Part shown: positions 1 through 11,165 of the stretch, piece by piece
Layout: every line of letters begins with the position of its first letter
Numbering within the stretch: position 1 is the stretch's first letter
From: Uloborus plumipes
Taxonomy: Eukaryota; Arthropoda; Arachnida; Araneae; Uloboridae
DNA length: 64,000 bases
Assembly (NCBI GenBank): GCA_038373865.1
Contig: JAXGGA010001032.1
Coordinates: 1-64,000 of the forward strand
Direction of reading: 5' to 3'
Notes under the pieces: generated by a model
Seen by the model: the letters and a program-made list of their open reading frames with translations, nothing else
Database searches by the model: none
What the model was told of the DNA's origin: nothing
Made by a program: the position numbers and the translations under genes

Positions 1-165
1 ATCTTCAACACACGGTTTCTGAAAGAGCTATTTTCGGTTTTGGCCTCACAATTTAGCAAACAGTGTTCCTACAGGGTTAGAAAGGGAAAAAAAACCCCCC
101 AAGAATCCCCCTTTTGCAGAAAATTTTCCCTTTTACACAAATTTTTTTCCCCTACGTCGACGGAG

Positions 166-245
166 AGCCATCACCTGCCAGCCCACCTTCCCCGCCCCCA
201 TTGTGTTTTCCTACCCCACGGCCCTCCTGTGGTTCTTCGCGACAG
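166..245 (+). CDS. candidate internal exon, hydrophobic peptide
   Basis: A short G+C-rich island in A+T-rich DNA. Read from about 166 in one frame it encodes a hydrophobic stretch containing TFPAPIVFSYPTALLWFF, which could be part of a membrane segment. It ends at a good donor (ACAG|GTAAGA, GT at 246-247). Possible acceptors are the AG at 164-165 or 180-181, after a T-rich tract at about 141-152. No other exon of the gene can be found, a second frame is also open, and no family is recognised. The composition contrast and the donor are what is seen; that it is an exon is inference. Confidence 0.22.
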
Positions 246-1345
246 GTAAGAGATAAGACTTTTAGGCGAGATGATGAATAAACCGTTTCTTGCCGTCAGA
301 TAAAGAAGGCCGAATCTTACTTGAGCAAAGAGAGGAGAAATAGCTTGTGAAGGTTTTATCAGTAGCGAGCAAAAATATATTAAAAAGAGCTGAAATTGGT
401 GAATTTTTAAAATAAAATATCTTATTTAACTTTTTTAAGGCATGAAAAATAATGAAAATTTTGAAAACAAAGTTAAATGATTGTTTTTTAGCGCAGGAAA
501 AAAAAATGTGCGGTGATATTCGGAACGATAATGCTAAATTTGGCCCGAGGAGCCCACATGCGGTGCAAGTGTTGCGCGCGAGTTTACGACGAGATTTTGC
601 GGGGGGGGGGGGGGGGTCATATCACAAATGTGACAATTGCTAGGAGCCCTGAAAGGAATGTTCTACAAATGTTTACTGTAAGAGCAATGGACAAAGGGGC
701 TTCATAATCTCCAAATCCACCACTGTACTACAATGGCTTCAAAAGGACAAAAAAAAGAAGCATATTTTGCATTTATAATAACTTTTATTTATCATCTCAA
801 TATCCATTTTCGTGGCCATTTTCAACATTTAAAACTATCTTCAGATACATCCATGGACATTCCGAAAGTTGATTGTAGTTGTACTTTTTGAAAAAAAAAG
901 TTGCAGCTATAGTTGACTACATTTTTAACGAAGTAATTGTAGTTAACTACAAAAAAAATTCTGACCACTGCTTGAGAAATGAATCAAAATTTTTAAAATT
1001 TCAAATGTCTGTCTAAACATTAATAAGTTGTTAGAGGATGGAGTGTTGTAGGGGCGAGGGCCTATTACAATATCTGGTCCTGGGGTTCACGGATTGATGT
1101 GGGGGCCCTGATACTAAGTAAGCTCCCCTCCCCCAAGAATAGAAATCAATGAAACACTACGTTTACGAGTCAATTTCATTACGATGGAAACCCTGGATTA
1201 CGGGGCCCAAAAAGTAATGTTGCTCCGGGGCCCCACCTTGCTTTATTCAAGTACTGGATGCTACAAATGTGAAATCAGCAAGACTGATGTGAGGCATCCT
1301 GGGGAAAAGTTTAATAAAGCTGATCAATAGAAAAAGAAAGAATAG
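246..1345. other. non-coding stretch, no gene seen
   Basis: A+T-rich sequence with a G16 tract at 601-616. A patch at about 1040-1240 (GGGGCCC motifs, C-rich runs) resembles worn transposon ends. Only short chance reading frames are present. Confidence 0.6.
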
Positions 1346-1349
1346 TTAA

Positions 1350-1847
1350 CCCTTCACTGCACGGTGTGCCAGATCTGGCACAAACCAAATAAACCCTCAT
1401 ATATTCCTATGATTTTTAAATGCACTTAAACTGAGCTTTGTGCCCCTTCTGGAACATTGCTATAACAGTTTAGTGTGATTTTTATGTACTAGTTAGCTGC
1501 ACTAGTCTAGGTATTACAGTTCTTGCTTTTTTAAAAAAAGGGTCCGCATTTCCGTTAGAAGTGTGCTTAGTCATTATTTCCTTTGTTCCAAAAATGTTTA
1601 AATACACTTAGTGGAAAGTTTGTTTATACCACTTATGACACAAAAACATTGTAGATTATTACACTTATCGGTATACAAAGCATATGCTATGTGCTTTGTG
1701 CCATACATAGAACAAACAATTAAAACATCATTTTTGGTGCACATTTTTAAGATTAATTTTTTTCTTTATTTTTCCTGAACTCAGGACTATTTAAAAGGTA
1801 ACAAATGATTTTTTTCATTAAAATATAAAAAATCGTGCAGTGAAGGG
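1350..1847. mobile_element. TTAA-flanked MITE, family A, copy 1
   Basis: A 498-bp element with terminal inverted repeats CCCTTCACTGCACG and CGTGCAGTGAAGGG, directly flanked by TTAA at 1346-1349 and 1848-1851. TTAA target duplication with CCC/GGG ends is the signature of piggyBac-type transposition. A second copy at 44204-44700 is close in sequence throughout. There is no transposase reading frame, so it is non-autonomous. A subterminal palindrome CCAGATCTGG lies near 1370. Confidence 0.85.
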
Positions 1848-1851
1848 TTAA

Positions 1852-2873
1852 AGAAATAAAAATCTGGCAAACCAAAAAAAAAAAAGCCATAATTTTCTCC
1901 CCTTTCCTTCTCATTTGGGGGCCTTTAATGACATGGGGGATGTTGGCAATCGCCCACAAACCGTTTTGGATAGTTCAGGCCTGCTAGGTCACACACACCA
2001 AGGTCGAAACTTTCCAAGCCCAGTTCCAAGAAAAGTTGAAAAGCCAGGGGAAAAGGGGGTTTCGTTCCTTAAAAAAAAAAAAAAAAAAAAAAAAACAAGG
2101 AGCTCTAATAGATGTGAGATGTGCTGAAAGTAGGGTCTGAGAAAAGGAACTAATGAAATTTCTCATTTTTAATGTGAAGCGTTAAACATTTGTTTGTAAT
2201 TTTAGATCCTCAATGGCTAACCCATTAAAAAAAAAAAAAAAAAAAAAAAACGGAATTTTTTTATTTGATATTAATTCCTCAGGCCCGCTTCGCGGGCCTC
2301 CTGACCTCTCACGGGCCCCTATGCAATGCATAGGCTTGCCCCCCCTCTCGACGGGCCTGGGGATCTGTTCCCCCCATGCAACGATTGTACCAAACAACCA
2401 TATTTGGTTCATTAATTGCAATTACTTTCTTTTCGCTATCATACAATCGCTTAGCCTTTACTATAGGATATCCATGAAGATTCGATGCAATAGTTACGAC
2501 ATTGCTATTATTAAACCGAACAAACGTAATACCATTGTACCTGTCATCGACATTTATTCAAACCTTCCTCTCTTTTCTTTTTTAACCGACGAAAAAACGG
2601 AGGATGTTCTCTGGTCGACCGGTATATTTTTTTATGTATGACCACGAATAACTTTTTACTGAATAGGCCGATTTTGATAATTTTTTTGATGGAAAGGATA
2701 CACCTCCCTGGTGGTCCCATGGTCCTATGATGTGGGTTTGAGAACGGAATCCTGAAGAAATTGAGAGAAATCTTTAGAATTCCGTTCATGCGCACCCTCT
2801 TTGCGCATGAATTGAATTTCAAATTTCTCGCGCACACTCTTGCGATTTGATGTTTATTAGGTCACAGTAGCTC
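1852..2873. other. non-coding stretch with A-tracts and a G+C hairpin
   Basis: Holds A25 at 2071-2095 and A24 at 2227-2250. A perfect 7-bp-stem hairpin GGCCCGCttcGCGGGCC lies at 2282-2298, in a G+C-rich patch that ends near 2380. The A-tracts may be retroposon tails, but no body could be assigned. No convincing exon. Confidence 0.5.
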
Positions 2874-3066
2874 GCCGATAGAGTGGCCTAGCGGTAAGGG
2901 CTCTCATTCGCAAGAGCTTGAGTTCGATCCTCGATGGAGTCGGTGGATTTTCAAGCAGCAGAAAAAAAATGCACTGTCTACGTCAAACGATTATGCGGCA
3001 TGCAAACCGCAGTTTTACTGATAGAATATATTTAGTCCTGAGTACCCCAATTTAAAAAAAAAAAAA
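2874..3066 (+). mobile_element. tRNA-derived SINE
   Basis: The 5' 75 bp resemble a tRNA: an A-box-like stretch TGGCCTAGCGGTAAGG near 2884, an anticodon-like hairpin (GCTCTCattcgcaAGAGC) and a B-box GAGTTCGATCCTC near 2930. A tRNA-unrelated body of about 110 bp follows, ending in an A-rich tail (3052-3064). No acceptor-stem pairing or Pol III T-run lies right after the head, so this is a SINE rather than a tRNA gene. Only one copy of this family is recognised in the window. Confidence 0.6.
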
Positions 3067-3368
3067 TATATATATCCAGGCTCCCATCACCTAAACTTTT
3101 AAATTTTAAAATTAGTGATGCACTAATGAATCGGCGGTAAATGGTTACTTTGCGGATTAACCTGTAGGCCAGTTTTAGCCGCATAATCGGGTGAAAAACT
3201 AGTAATTTAAAAATGTTTTAATTAAATCAGCAAGAAATAAATCCTAAAAATAAAAAAAAAATGTTTTTAGTGGCAATCGCTTAAAATTTCAGACGCTTTA
3301 ATAAAGTGAGATGAAGCGTCACGATGGCAACATGACACTATTCCGGGTATACATTTACACTGAAAAGA

Positions 3369-3882
3369 ATGAAATAAAAGTAAAATTTTATAGAAAAAAG
3401 TAAAACCGACTTCAAAAACGCAGCTGAAAATTGCTCTAAAAAGTAAAAAATAAATTTATTCTTTGAACACCATCGATACTACTTTTAAACATGAGTTTTG
3501 AAGTCGGTGTCGAAACAGTTAATAAAATCATTCGTACCCATTCTTCGGTTACGTGTTTCATAATAAAAACAAAAAAAATGTTTCATTCTCAATTTCAAGT
3601 GTTTTTTGAAGGGAAAAATCAATCAAATGGTACAATCAATGGGTAAGAATGATTTTATTAACTGTTTCGACACCGACTTCAAAACTCATGTTTAAAAGTA
3701 GTATCGATGGTGTTCAAAGAATAAATTTATTTTTTACTTTTTAGAGCAATTTTCAGCTGCGTTTTTGAAGTCGGTTTTATGGTGTTCAAAGAATAAATTT
3801 ATTTTTTATTTTTTAGAACAATTTTCAGCTGCGTTTTTGAAGTCGGTTTTACTTTTTTCTATAAAATTTTATTTTTATTAAA
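3369..3882. mobile_element. foldback (long inverted repeat) element
   Basis: The left arm (about 3371-3540) is nearly the reverse complement of the right side (about 3640-3880), with a loop of about 100 bp. The arms contain AAAACCGACTTC and AACTGTTTCGACACC. The right arm carries a tandem duplication of about 71 bp (3709-3779 and 3780-3850) that the left arm lacks. There is no reading frame of note. A class II non-autonomous or foldback element is the simplest reading; the superfamily is unknown. Confidence 0.7.
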
Positions 3883-4482
3883 CCACGTAATTTTAGTTAA
3901 TGGGCAGTTTTCAATCCGATTCTTGCATAAAACCTTTCTGAGACAAATTATCAAGTAGGAGTGCAAGAGAAGTAAATAAATTGTCACAGTAGAGATCAAA
4001 ATTGGCATGCTCGGGGAATTTTGAAATTGAATCTGCAACCACTGCTCCCCCCCCCCCATCTTTCCAAACAAATGCATATGCAATCCTTGAATTCTTCATC
4101 AAGGTGAAGTGCTAAGCTTATGAAACAGATTAGGGCTTTTTCAACAGTCAGACTAAGCAAAAAAAAAAGCACCTAAAGGCATTATGGGAAAGTAATTAAA
4201 TGCAACAAATAATTGGTGTTTTAAAGAATTACATTTTTGAAATAATTTTCTTTCAAAATGTACCCTGAGTATTTTTCGTAATTAAAAAAAATATGAATAA
4301 ATAGATTAATGATGAAATATTTAAAACATTGTAATTAAATTTATATATTAATTTAATTTAATTAGATTTTTTAAGTTTTAAAAATAAAAATTATCTATTT
4401 TTCAGTCTAAAAACAGTTACTAACTTCTTTTGGGATAAATTATAAATTCTAAGCAAGAAATCCGCCACGGTTAGACAATACA
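3883..4482. other. non-coding stretch, no gene seen
   Basis: A+T-rich DNA with a C-tract near 4047-4057. The short minus-strand frames at 3859-4102 have no recognisable domain and no splice context. Confidence 0.5.
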
Positions 4483-4878
4483 GCCTTTCGTGCCTAGCGT
4501 CCCTTTTTAGGGACGTGCTTAAATTGCTATAAAATCCATAAAAAATTTAAAATTTACAAAATTTCAAGAAAGGGTAAACTAAAACATCGATCAAAGTAGC
4601 ACATATATCAAGCACAGATAGATTTACTTGTTAATAATTTTAAAAACTTAGCTTTTTGTTCTTGAGATTGTGAACGATGTAATTCTTGATAAAGATCATA
4701 ATAACATGGCTACAGAACACACTTTACAATGGTTATGTGCGGTAATCTGTTAATATTGAATTGAAACAATACCAAAGAAATAATTGACCACAATTATTTG
4801 GTAGAAATGTTCATTTTTTGGAAAATTTAGGCACACTTTTTGAACCGTCCCTAAAAAGGGACGCTAGGCATTAATGGG
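4483..4878. mobile_element. TTAA-type MITE, family B, copy 1
   Basis: The right end reads GGGACGCTAGGCATTAATGGG followed by TTAA (4879-4882). The left end carries the reverse complement core GCCTAGCGTCCC at 4492-4503, but its outermost 10-13 bases are degraded. Each end has an internal palindrome GTCCCTttttAGGGAC type. The interior matches, in reverse complement, the copy at 25476-25989, for example the segment around 4670-4775. No coding capacity. Confidence 0.75.
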
Positions 4879-4882
4879 TTAA

Positions 4883-6184
4883 TATTGTATTATAATTCAC
4901 TTTGAATTCATAGTACCCATGAAATGATAGATAAAACGGGGTTGGGGGAAGTTCTGAAATCAAAGTAAGAGCCATCTCCTTGACCTGAGCTCCCTCAGAC
5001 CTATGCCGCCTTCGATTTTTTTTTCGAGAACAATCTATAAAAGTTTGCAGAAGGACGTTACAATTAGTTCCGCATTATAATTAACTTTGATTCATTGCTC
5101 CCCAGAAGAAATAGGTAGGGGGGGATTTCAACCAAAAGAACAGCGCGCTATGCGCCTTCCTTTTTTCCCCCCTTACGTTCGAAGGGCATGAGGCAATCCC
5201 TAAAAGTGGCAGAAATCTTACAATTACTATTATATTACAATTGAAGGGATTGGAGGATGAAAGGGCTAAGTTACATTTTAAAAAATGAACAATATGAACA
5301 ATGGTAAGCAATAGATACAGGTAAGCAAATAAAACTTGGTACATCAAAAAGTAGATATCATTAGACAGATTTCATACGCACACTAACGACAAAACCAGAA
5401 CACAAAAAAGCTGCAATAACTGCAACAATAAAACTTTGAACTTTAAGTACTCGCAATTTCTGTTAAATTGTCACTTAACCCCTTCATCTCCCAAGCCCTT
5501 CAACTAAGAATTAACTTTGAATTTATAGCATCTCAGAAGTAATGTGTAGTATGTAGTAGGGCAAAGGGCGTATATAAGGGAGGGGCCGAGGGGGCCCGCC
5601 CCACCCCCCCGAAATCAGAAGAGATTTTTTCAAAAATAGTTGTTTGGTTGGGGTTTGCTTAAAAAAAAAAAAAAAAAAAAAAACCAGGAATATTTTTTTA
5701 AAATAAAGGTAGTCAACAAAGTCGGTTTTAGTTTGCTCACAAATATTTTTCATACTTTTAGCTTGAAATACTTAAATAAATAAATAATTTTAGATGATAA
5801 TAATAATTCGTTAGATGGCACCAAGCAGTGGTGCAACTCAAGGGGTCAAAGAGCCCGTAAGCGTTACTCTAGAGAAAAAAAGAACGTGTCAAATTGGGGA
5901 AAATGAAGATATTTCAATTAGTAAAAGCTTATATTTTTGAGAAAATATCTTCATTTTCATAAAATCAATCTTTCATCATCATAAAAATTTTCAACAGATA
6001 AAGATTATTAGTCAGCAAATTACTTTTTTCTACCACTCTTTCATGCCCCCTTTTTTCTTGTCAGTCAGAAATAAGGCTTTAAAACAATGCTACCCTCCTT
6101 AACTTTCTTCCCAAGCAAGAAATTTGAAATAAAGTGTAATTTTTCGGTTAGAGTTTGTTCATTAATAATTTGCGATTTTTCAGC

Positions 6185-6216
<32 letters not shown>

Positions 6217-7137
6217 CGAAAGGAGGTAGAAGCCGGGTCCGCCAATCGAGAGGGGGCACGTACCTTTCAATCTCTTTACAGTGCCGGATTTAGAGGGAAA
6301 AGTCGAGGTCCATGTACCAGGTGGCAACTTTCGACAATTGCAAATTCAAGAGCGCTGCTTAGAGCACGAATTCGAAGAGGGTTCATGATCCCCCCCCCCT
6401 TGAAGAGTAAAAAGAGATCTTAAAATTTCGCTTTCAGAATGTAAAATTCAGTTGAATTTTTAAGACTTCAATACCTAAATACTTTTACAAGAGGGTTCCT
6501 TTCTCGCTTCTTATCCAATACCTTGGTCAAACACTGCCTCAAAAGGCATTTTAGAGATTTAAAATTCAAAAATTTTATGGTAGTTGATTCACCTTACTTT
6601 TCTATCGAATTTCGCTCTGAAATGCGTTTTTCGAAAAGAGAGCTCCCGAATTTCAAGCGTCTACGCCGAAAAATTTCTAGAAGAGTCCCTAAACCCTTTT
6701 ATCCTCTCTAACGTTTTCAGACGAAGCCTAAAGGTTGGAGTCTCCATACAGGATCATGCCGCAAGCGGTACTATTGAATTACTGTTAGGAGGTGTTTTTA
6801 AAGTTTTTTTTCTTTTTAATTTTTCTTTTTTAGTGTGGCTCACGTTTTTATATGAATCTTCGTGGAATTTGAGGATGGTAAACCTTTGCTCTTAGGAATA
6901 ATGGGCAAACCTGCTAAAAATACATTTTAAACCTTCAATTTCAAAAAAAAAAAAAAAAAAATAGAGAACACCGTCTTCCTTTATGCTTTCAACTTTCAGC
7001 TTAAAATTGCATTCTTGAAGCTTCAATGTCGCCAAATTTCGGGCGGGGCGCTGCTCCCTAATTTTGCCTCTTCTCTTGACAGGATGAAAGATAACCTTCA
7101 TGAGAGAGAGAAAACTTTTAACCCAGGACGCAACAAG
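4883..7137. repeat. old, diverged interspersed repeats; no gene
   Basis: A motif like AACTTTGAATTyATAGCA followed by a C-rich stretch recurs near 4895, 5080 and 5510, and again near 9050, with the neighbouring words CCTGAGCTCC near 4985 and 8930. Another loose repeat (AAAATTTCGCTTTcAGAA) is near 6424 and 9138. Homopolymers: A22 near 5660, A29 near 6186, A18 near 6943. The frames at 6523-6895 and the minus-strand frame at 6892-7101 lack domains and overlap these repeats. It looks like an old, decayed repeat field. Confidence 0.45.
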
Positions 7138-7330
7138 GAAGGGGGTTCTAAAATTTGACGTGTCTGCGTATCTGTCTGTGGCATTCTAGCGCCTAAATGG
7201 AAAAAATCGATTTTGAATGTTTATTATTATTATTATTATTTTTTTTTTTTTTTTTTTTGAGAGTTGATCGAGAGTGTTCTTCGCTAGGTTGCGTCGTTCG
7301 ATGACATTCATTAACGAAGATAATTAAAAA
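7138..7330. repeat. interspersed repeat with ATT microsatellite
   Basis: Contains CTGTCTGTGGCATTCTAGCG and GATCGAGAGTGTTCTTCGCT, separated by an ATT repeat and T-tract at about 7221-7258. The two blocks look like parts of one repeat unit, from my memory of similar arthropod repeats. No coding potential. Confidence 0.35.
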
Positions 7331-7739
7331 ACTTTAAAACGTTTTTCGCGATTATATACTTTAAAATTTTAAACAAAGAAAGAGGATTTTTTTTCTGCCT
7401 CTAATAGAATGTGTCTGAAACTTCCATATTATATAGAACTCAAATTATAACGTTTTTTTAGCAAATGCGGCTAATCCCTTATTCACGCGATTGCAAACAG
7501 ATGTCATTCGTCTCCGACAAGGAAAGACAACTTAATGATTTAAAATATTTATCTGTTGCCAGTTTTTGTTAGCAAGTAAAATACTTCTAATTGATTTTAG
7601 TATAAGGAGTTCAAAAGGATTTTCAATATTCCTTCTGCATTCTGCCTTTGTGACTAGCAAATTTTACTAGTAAGGATCATCTTTCCTTTTCCGTGTTTAC
7701 AATGTCTTCTCGAAGACAATTAAATATATTTAAATTTAA

Positions 7740-8263
7740 CCCATTTATGCCCAGTGTCCTAAAAACGGGACGCTTGTTAGTTACTGCATACAAAAACCTG
7801 TAATGGGTATATCATTTTGCTCTAAAACTGTTTTTCACAAGTTAAATAGTCCTTCTTCTTGAGAAAACCAGTTAGAGCCACTATTTGGACATCAGAGTTT
7901 ATTTATTGACAGCTATTTTCAGACAAATCAGTCAAGCAACGATCCAGCATGGGTAGCGACAGAAAGTAAGTTTTTTTTTGCAACCTCTTTCTTTTTCATA
8001 AAATCAAACTATTTTAAAATTATTTGCTTAAAATTGATCACAGATACCTTCTATAATGTTACTTCGCAAAAGAAAAGTCAAGTAAGGTCGTATTTTGCTC
8101 CCATATCTGCAAAATATCCCATAAACAGAACGTTAAATAACTTAATAAATATGGCAACGGCGAACTATTTTAAGCCTAAAATGTATGTAAACCATTCCAA
8201 GTAAGAGTTTTAAGCAGATAAAAATTGAAAAAAATTGTTAAAAAAAACTTGAGCATAAATGGG
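7740..8263. mobile_element. TTAA-flanked MITE, family C
   Basis: A 524-bp element flanked by TTAA at 7736-7739 and 8264-8267. Ends are CCCATTTATGCccAG and the inverted form GAGCATAAATGGG. Just inside the left end is AAAACGGGACGC, which echoes the GGGACGC of family B, so families B and C may be related. No open frame of significance. Confidence 0.75.
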
Positions 8264-8267
8264 TTAA

Positions 8268-9130
8268 ACTGCTTTTAGACCAGTGAAGTTCGTTTTAGTA
8301 TGAGGTCGGCAATCAGGGTAGGGTCTTTTTTTTTAAATTTAATTTTAGTACTTGTTAAAACATTAACTTCGAAACATTTCTGGAGGAGAGTCCTTGATAA
8401 CGTTACTACCAAAGATGGTCTAAAATTGCAGGTTTAAGATTTCTATTTTGAAAATTTTCAGAGGGAGGTCCTTAACCACCTTTTGTCTCTTAACGTCTCT
8501 AAAGAGAATCCGAAATTGCGTTTCTATATTTCCAAAATCTTTCAGCGGAGGATCTCTGAACTTTTCTTTCCCGAAGATTACTTGAAATAGACTTCAGTTA
8601 AAAAAAAAAATCAGAATGGAACCTCCTCTCGTTCTCCTTTACTCTATCATAGCCAATCCCGAGTTGTGCTTCAGTGTTGAAATATTTCATCCCTCTAGTC
8701 TTCATAATTCTTTTAACGTTAACAAAGAGAGCCTAAAATTGGGAGTTAGTTTCAGTAAGTTTCCCAGAGCAGGTCCCGAACCCCCAAGTTTCTGCACGAA
8801 AGGTATGAGTTAATCCCCAATGAGTGTTAGAGAAGTCGGTGCCCAAAAGTGATAGGTAGTCGTTGGGGGGGGGGGGGGGGGGTCATTAGTCAAAGTGAGC
8901 TTGTGCATCCTTGCGTCCTCGAACCTGAGCTCCTTCTGTTTTTTTTTTTTTTTTAAATCTCTGTTTGTCCTTCTTTGTCGTTGCATGTGAAGTAATCCAT
9001 GAAAGTTTGTAGAAGAAGGTAACCCCCCCTCAATTAATAGCTTAGCATAATGAGCTTTGAATTCATAGCACCCAGGAAGGAACATGTAGTTGCACTGGAG
9101 ATAACCCACTAAGCTTTACCTATTCCCTTA
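8268..9130. repeat. diverged tandem repeat field
   Basis: Units of roughly 80-110 bp recur with low identity near 8375, 8455, 8535 and 8720. They share words such as CTAAAATTGC, TTTTCAGaGGGAGGTCC and TCTCTAACGT, and related words are seen at 6540-6780. A G18 tract lies at about 8865-8882 and T14 near 8940-8954. The 65-aa and 99-aa frames here fall inside the repeats and are not supported as genes. Confidence 0.35.
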
Positions 9131-9183
9131 AAGAAAAAGTTTAAAATTTCGCTTTTAGAAATGTCAGCAGTCGCGTAAATAGC

Positions 9184-9312
9184 AATAGTATAATCGCTTC
9201 ATACTAAGGCTTCATACATTTGTCTAAAACAATGTTTTTAAAGATTAGTCGCTTCATACTTGTGTTCCATAAAAAAAAATTTTCAAAGCGTAATCACTTC
9301 ATACTTTTGTTT
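9184..9312 (+). repeat. short tandem repeat, three diverged units
   Basis: The core TAATCgCTTCATACTtgTG occurs three times, near 9190, 9247 and 9289, at irregular spacing of 42-57 bp. No coding sense; probably a decayed minisatellite. Confidence 0.4.
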
Positions 9313-10127
9313 AATAATTGAGTCAGTGGTTTCAGCTATATCACCAAATATTTACATGCTACCAGATGATTAATATAGCGTTGGTTATTGCTTTTGAAAG
9401 CAAAGAAGGAAGTAATTTCACTTGCTCCTTCGGAATTAAAAATAGGTAAACAGAGGACGATGCCAAGTTATTGCATTTATTTATAAGGTTCATTAATGCC
9501 ATAAGTAACTTGAAGGACTTATTTGTAATTACTTATGGAGTATATTTTTGCTACTAACCTGCTAAATTATTTTGCTTACGTTAATTTTTCTGCTTTATTT
9601 AGTTATGTTTTCAATTCTTACTGTTTTAACTCAAAATTATAGTTAATTGCTACTTTAGGCATAAAAGCATTATTTCGTTTATTTAATAGAATTATTTCTT
9701 AGAAATATATTTTATGCTCACCTGTAAACGGAATTTAATGAACTAGATGCTAAAACAAGTACATGCCGATGTTCAACAAGTTAACCAATGTTGCTAAGTA
9801 CACAGCATTTATCCCCAGTTGTAGAATTTTTTTCAGCAGTGTACGACATAGATTAATATTTAAAAAATAGTGTGCGAAATAAAATTAATGTGTGAATTAT
9901 CCTATAACCTAAAGTGGCACCTAGAAGTGTTTAAAAATAAGATATTAATACCCGTACCTGCTACCTTTAGGATATATCCTGGAGAGTACTGTAAATTCTT
10001 CATCAATTAAAATTTAAGATTTCTGTTTCTTTAAAAATGTTACGTCTTTTCGTCCTCAAGTATGAAATAATCTGCAGACTGTCTCAAAATCTGCTATGCA
10101 CATTACAGCACACTTGTTTGAAAAATA
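9313..10127. other. non-coding stretch, no feature seen
   Basis: Plain A+T-rich sequence with many stops in all frames. The TA that the following Tc1-like element inserted into is at 10126-10127. Confidence 0.5.
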
Positions 10128-11165
10128 CACTCTTCAAAAGTGAAATTGCAACACCAAGAAATAACGCTAGCAGCGACATGCAAATTTCAGGAGCGATAGT
10201 GGTCAATGATTAAATTTGCGTACGTATCGGATCACGTGATACCCTTTATCGGGCTTTAAAAGTAAGCAACTTGCCCTTCTTATAAACAGCAACTGGAATG
10301 TCGTGCAGCAGCAGGTCTTTTGAAAAAGCCTACAAAATGCCTCTGAGATGTCGGCGAGCGCAATACCGCCAGTTAACAACCGTTGAACGCGACCGTATCA
10401 TCAAACTTGGTGAACTTGGTTTGTCGTTGCGGACAATAGCAGCTCGTGTTGGGCATGACGGCGGCACCATCCAGCGTTGTGTAACTCGATGGATTCAGGA
10501 AGGTCTACATGCACGCCGTGGTGGAAGTGGTGCACAAAGACGCACGTCAGAGCGCACAGACCGGCGTATTCGTCGGATGACTATCCGAGACCCTTTCAGC
10601 ACGGCGCGTGACATCCGAAGTCGGTTACCTGCAGAAAAGCAACTCGATCTGTGTTGTCTGTGTCCACCCAAACCATACACAACAGACTCCATGAAGTAAA
10701 GCTCCGTGCACGGGTCCCAGCAACAGGTGTACTATTAACCGCACAGCACAGAGCTCGGTGCCTGGCGTGGTGTCGTCGTCATCGTACCTGGACTATTGAA
10801 TGGCATCGAGTATTATTCACTGATGAATCCTGCTTCTGTCTGTGGAGGAATGACGGCCGTCGGCGGGTATGGCGGCGACCCGGAGAACGCTACACACAAC
10901 CCCATATCGTAGAGCGTCACACCGGTCCCCCACCGGGCATCATGGTTTGGGGTGGCGTAATGTTCGATCACAGGACGCCTGTAGTGCACATTGCGGGCAG
11001 TTTGACAGCGGACCGGTACGTCACACAAGTTGTGCAGCATGTTGTTCTGCCCTTGTTGCAGAGGACACCCAGCACAGTATTCCAGCAAGACAATGCTAAG
11101 CCTCATGTCGCATGGTGAACTGTCAACAGCTTGACCGGATTCGATATCCTTCCTTGGCCGGCAGG
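10128..11165 (+). mobile_element. Tc1-like DNA transposon, 3'-truncated
   Basis: Begins after TA at 10126-10127 with a terminal repeat starting CACTCTTCAAAAGTGAAATT. It carries a Tc1-type transposase on the plus strand and is distinctly more G+C-rich than its flanks. Homology stops near 11150-11165, just after the sequence corresponding to the PWPA motif that normally precedes the last catalytic residue. The 3' end of the gene and the right TIR are missing, so it cannot move by itself. Confidence 0.85.
10298..11118 (+). pseudogene. Tc1-like transposase, frameshifted and truncated
   Basis: Tc1/mariner transposases bind TIRs through two HTH motifs and cut with a DDE/D triad. The first part (10298 to about 10640) encodes the HTH region (RQLTTVERDRIIKLGELGLS, then GHDGGTIQRCVTRWIQEGL) and an Arg-rich linker. 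A frameshift near 10640-10660 moves the reading to a second frame, which continues SVSTQTIHNRLHEVKLRARV. That frame holds the first catalytic Asp in LFTDESCF and the second in FQQDNAKPH. A stop at 11116-11118 and loss of homology remove the C-terminal region with the last acidic residue. Family assignment is firm; the gene is dead. Confidence 0.88.

Noticed and set aside
2874..2950. Functional tRNA gene
   Set aside because: Acceptor stem does not pair and a body plus A-rich tail follows; better read as a SINE head. The same applies to 16654-16725.
6523..6895. Overlapping 62- and 103-residue frames as a gene
   Set aside because: Low-complexity Phe/Leu-rich translation over decayed repeats, with no splice or domain support.
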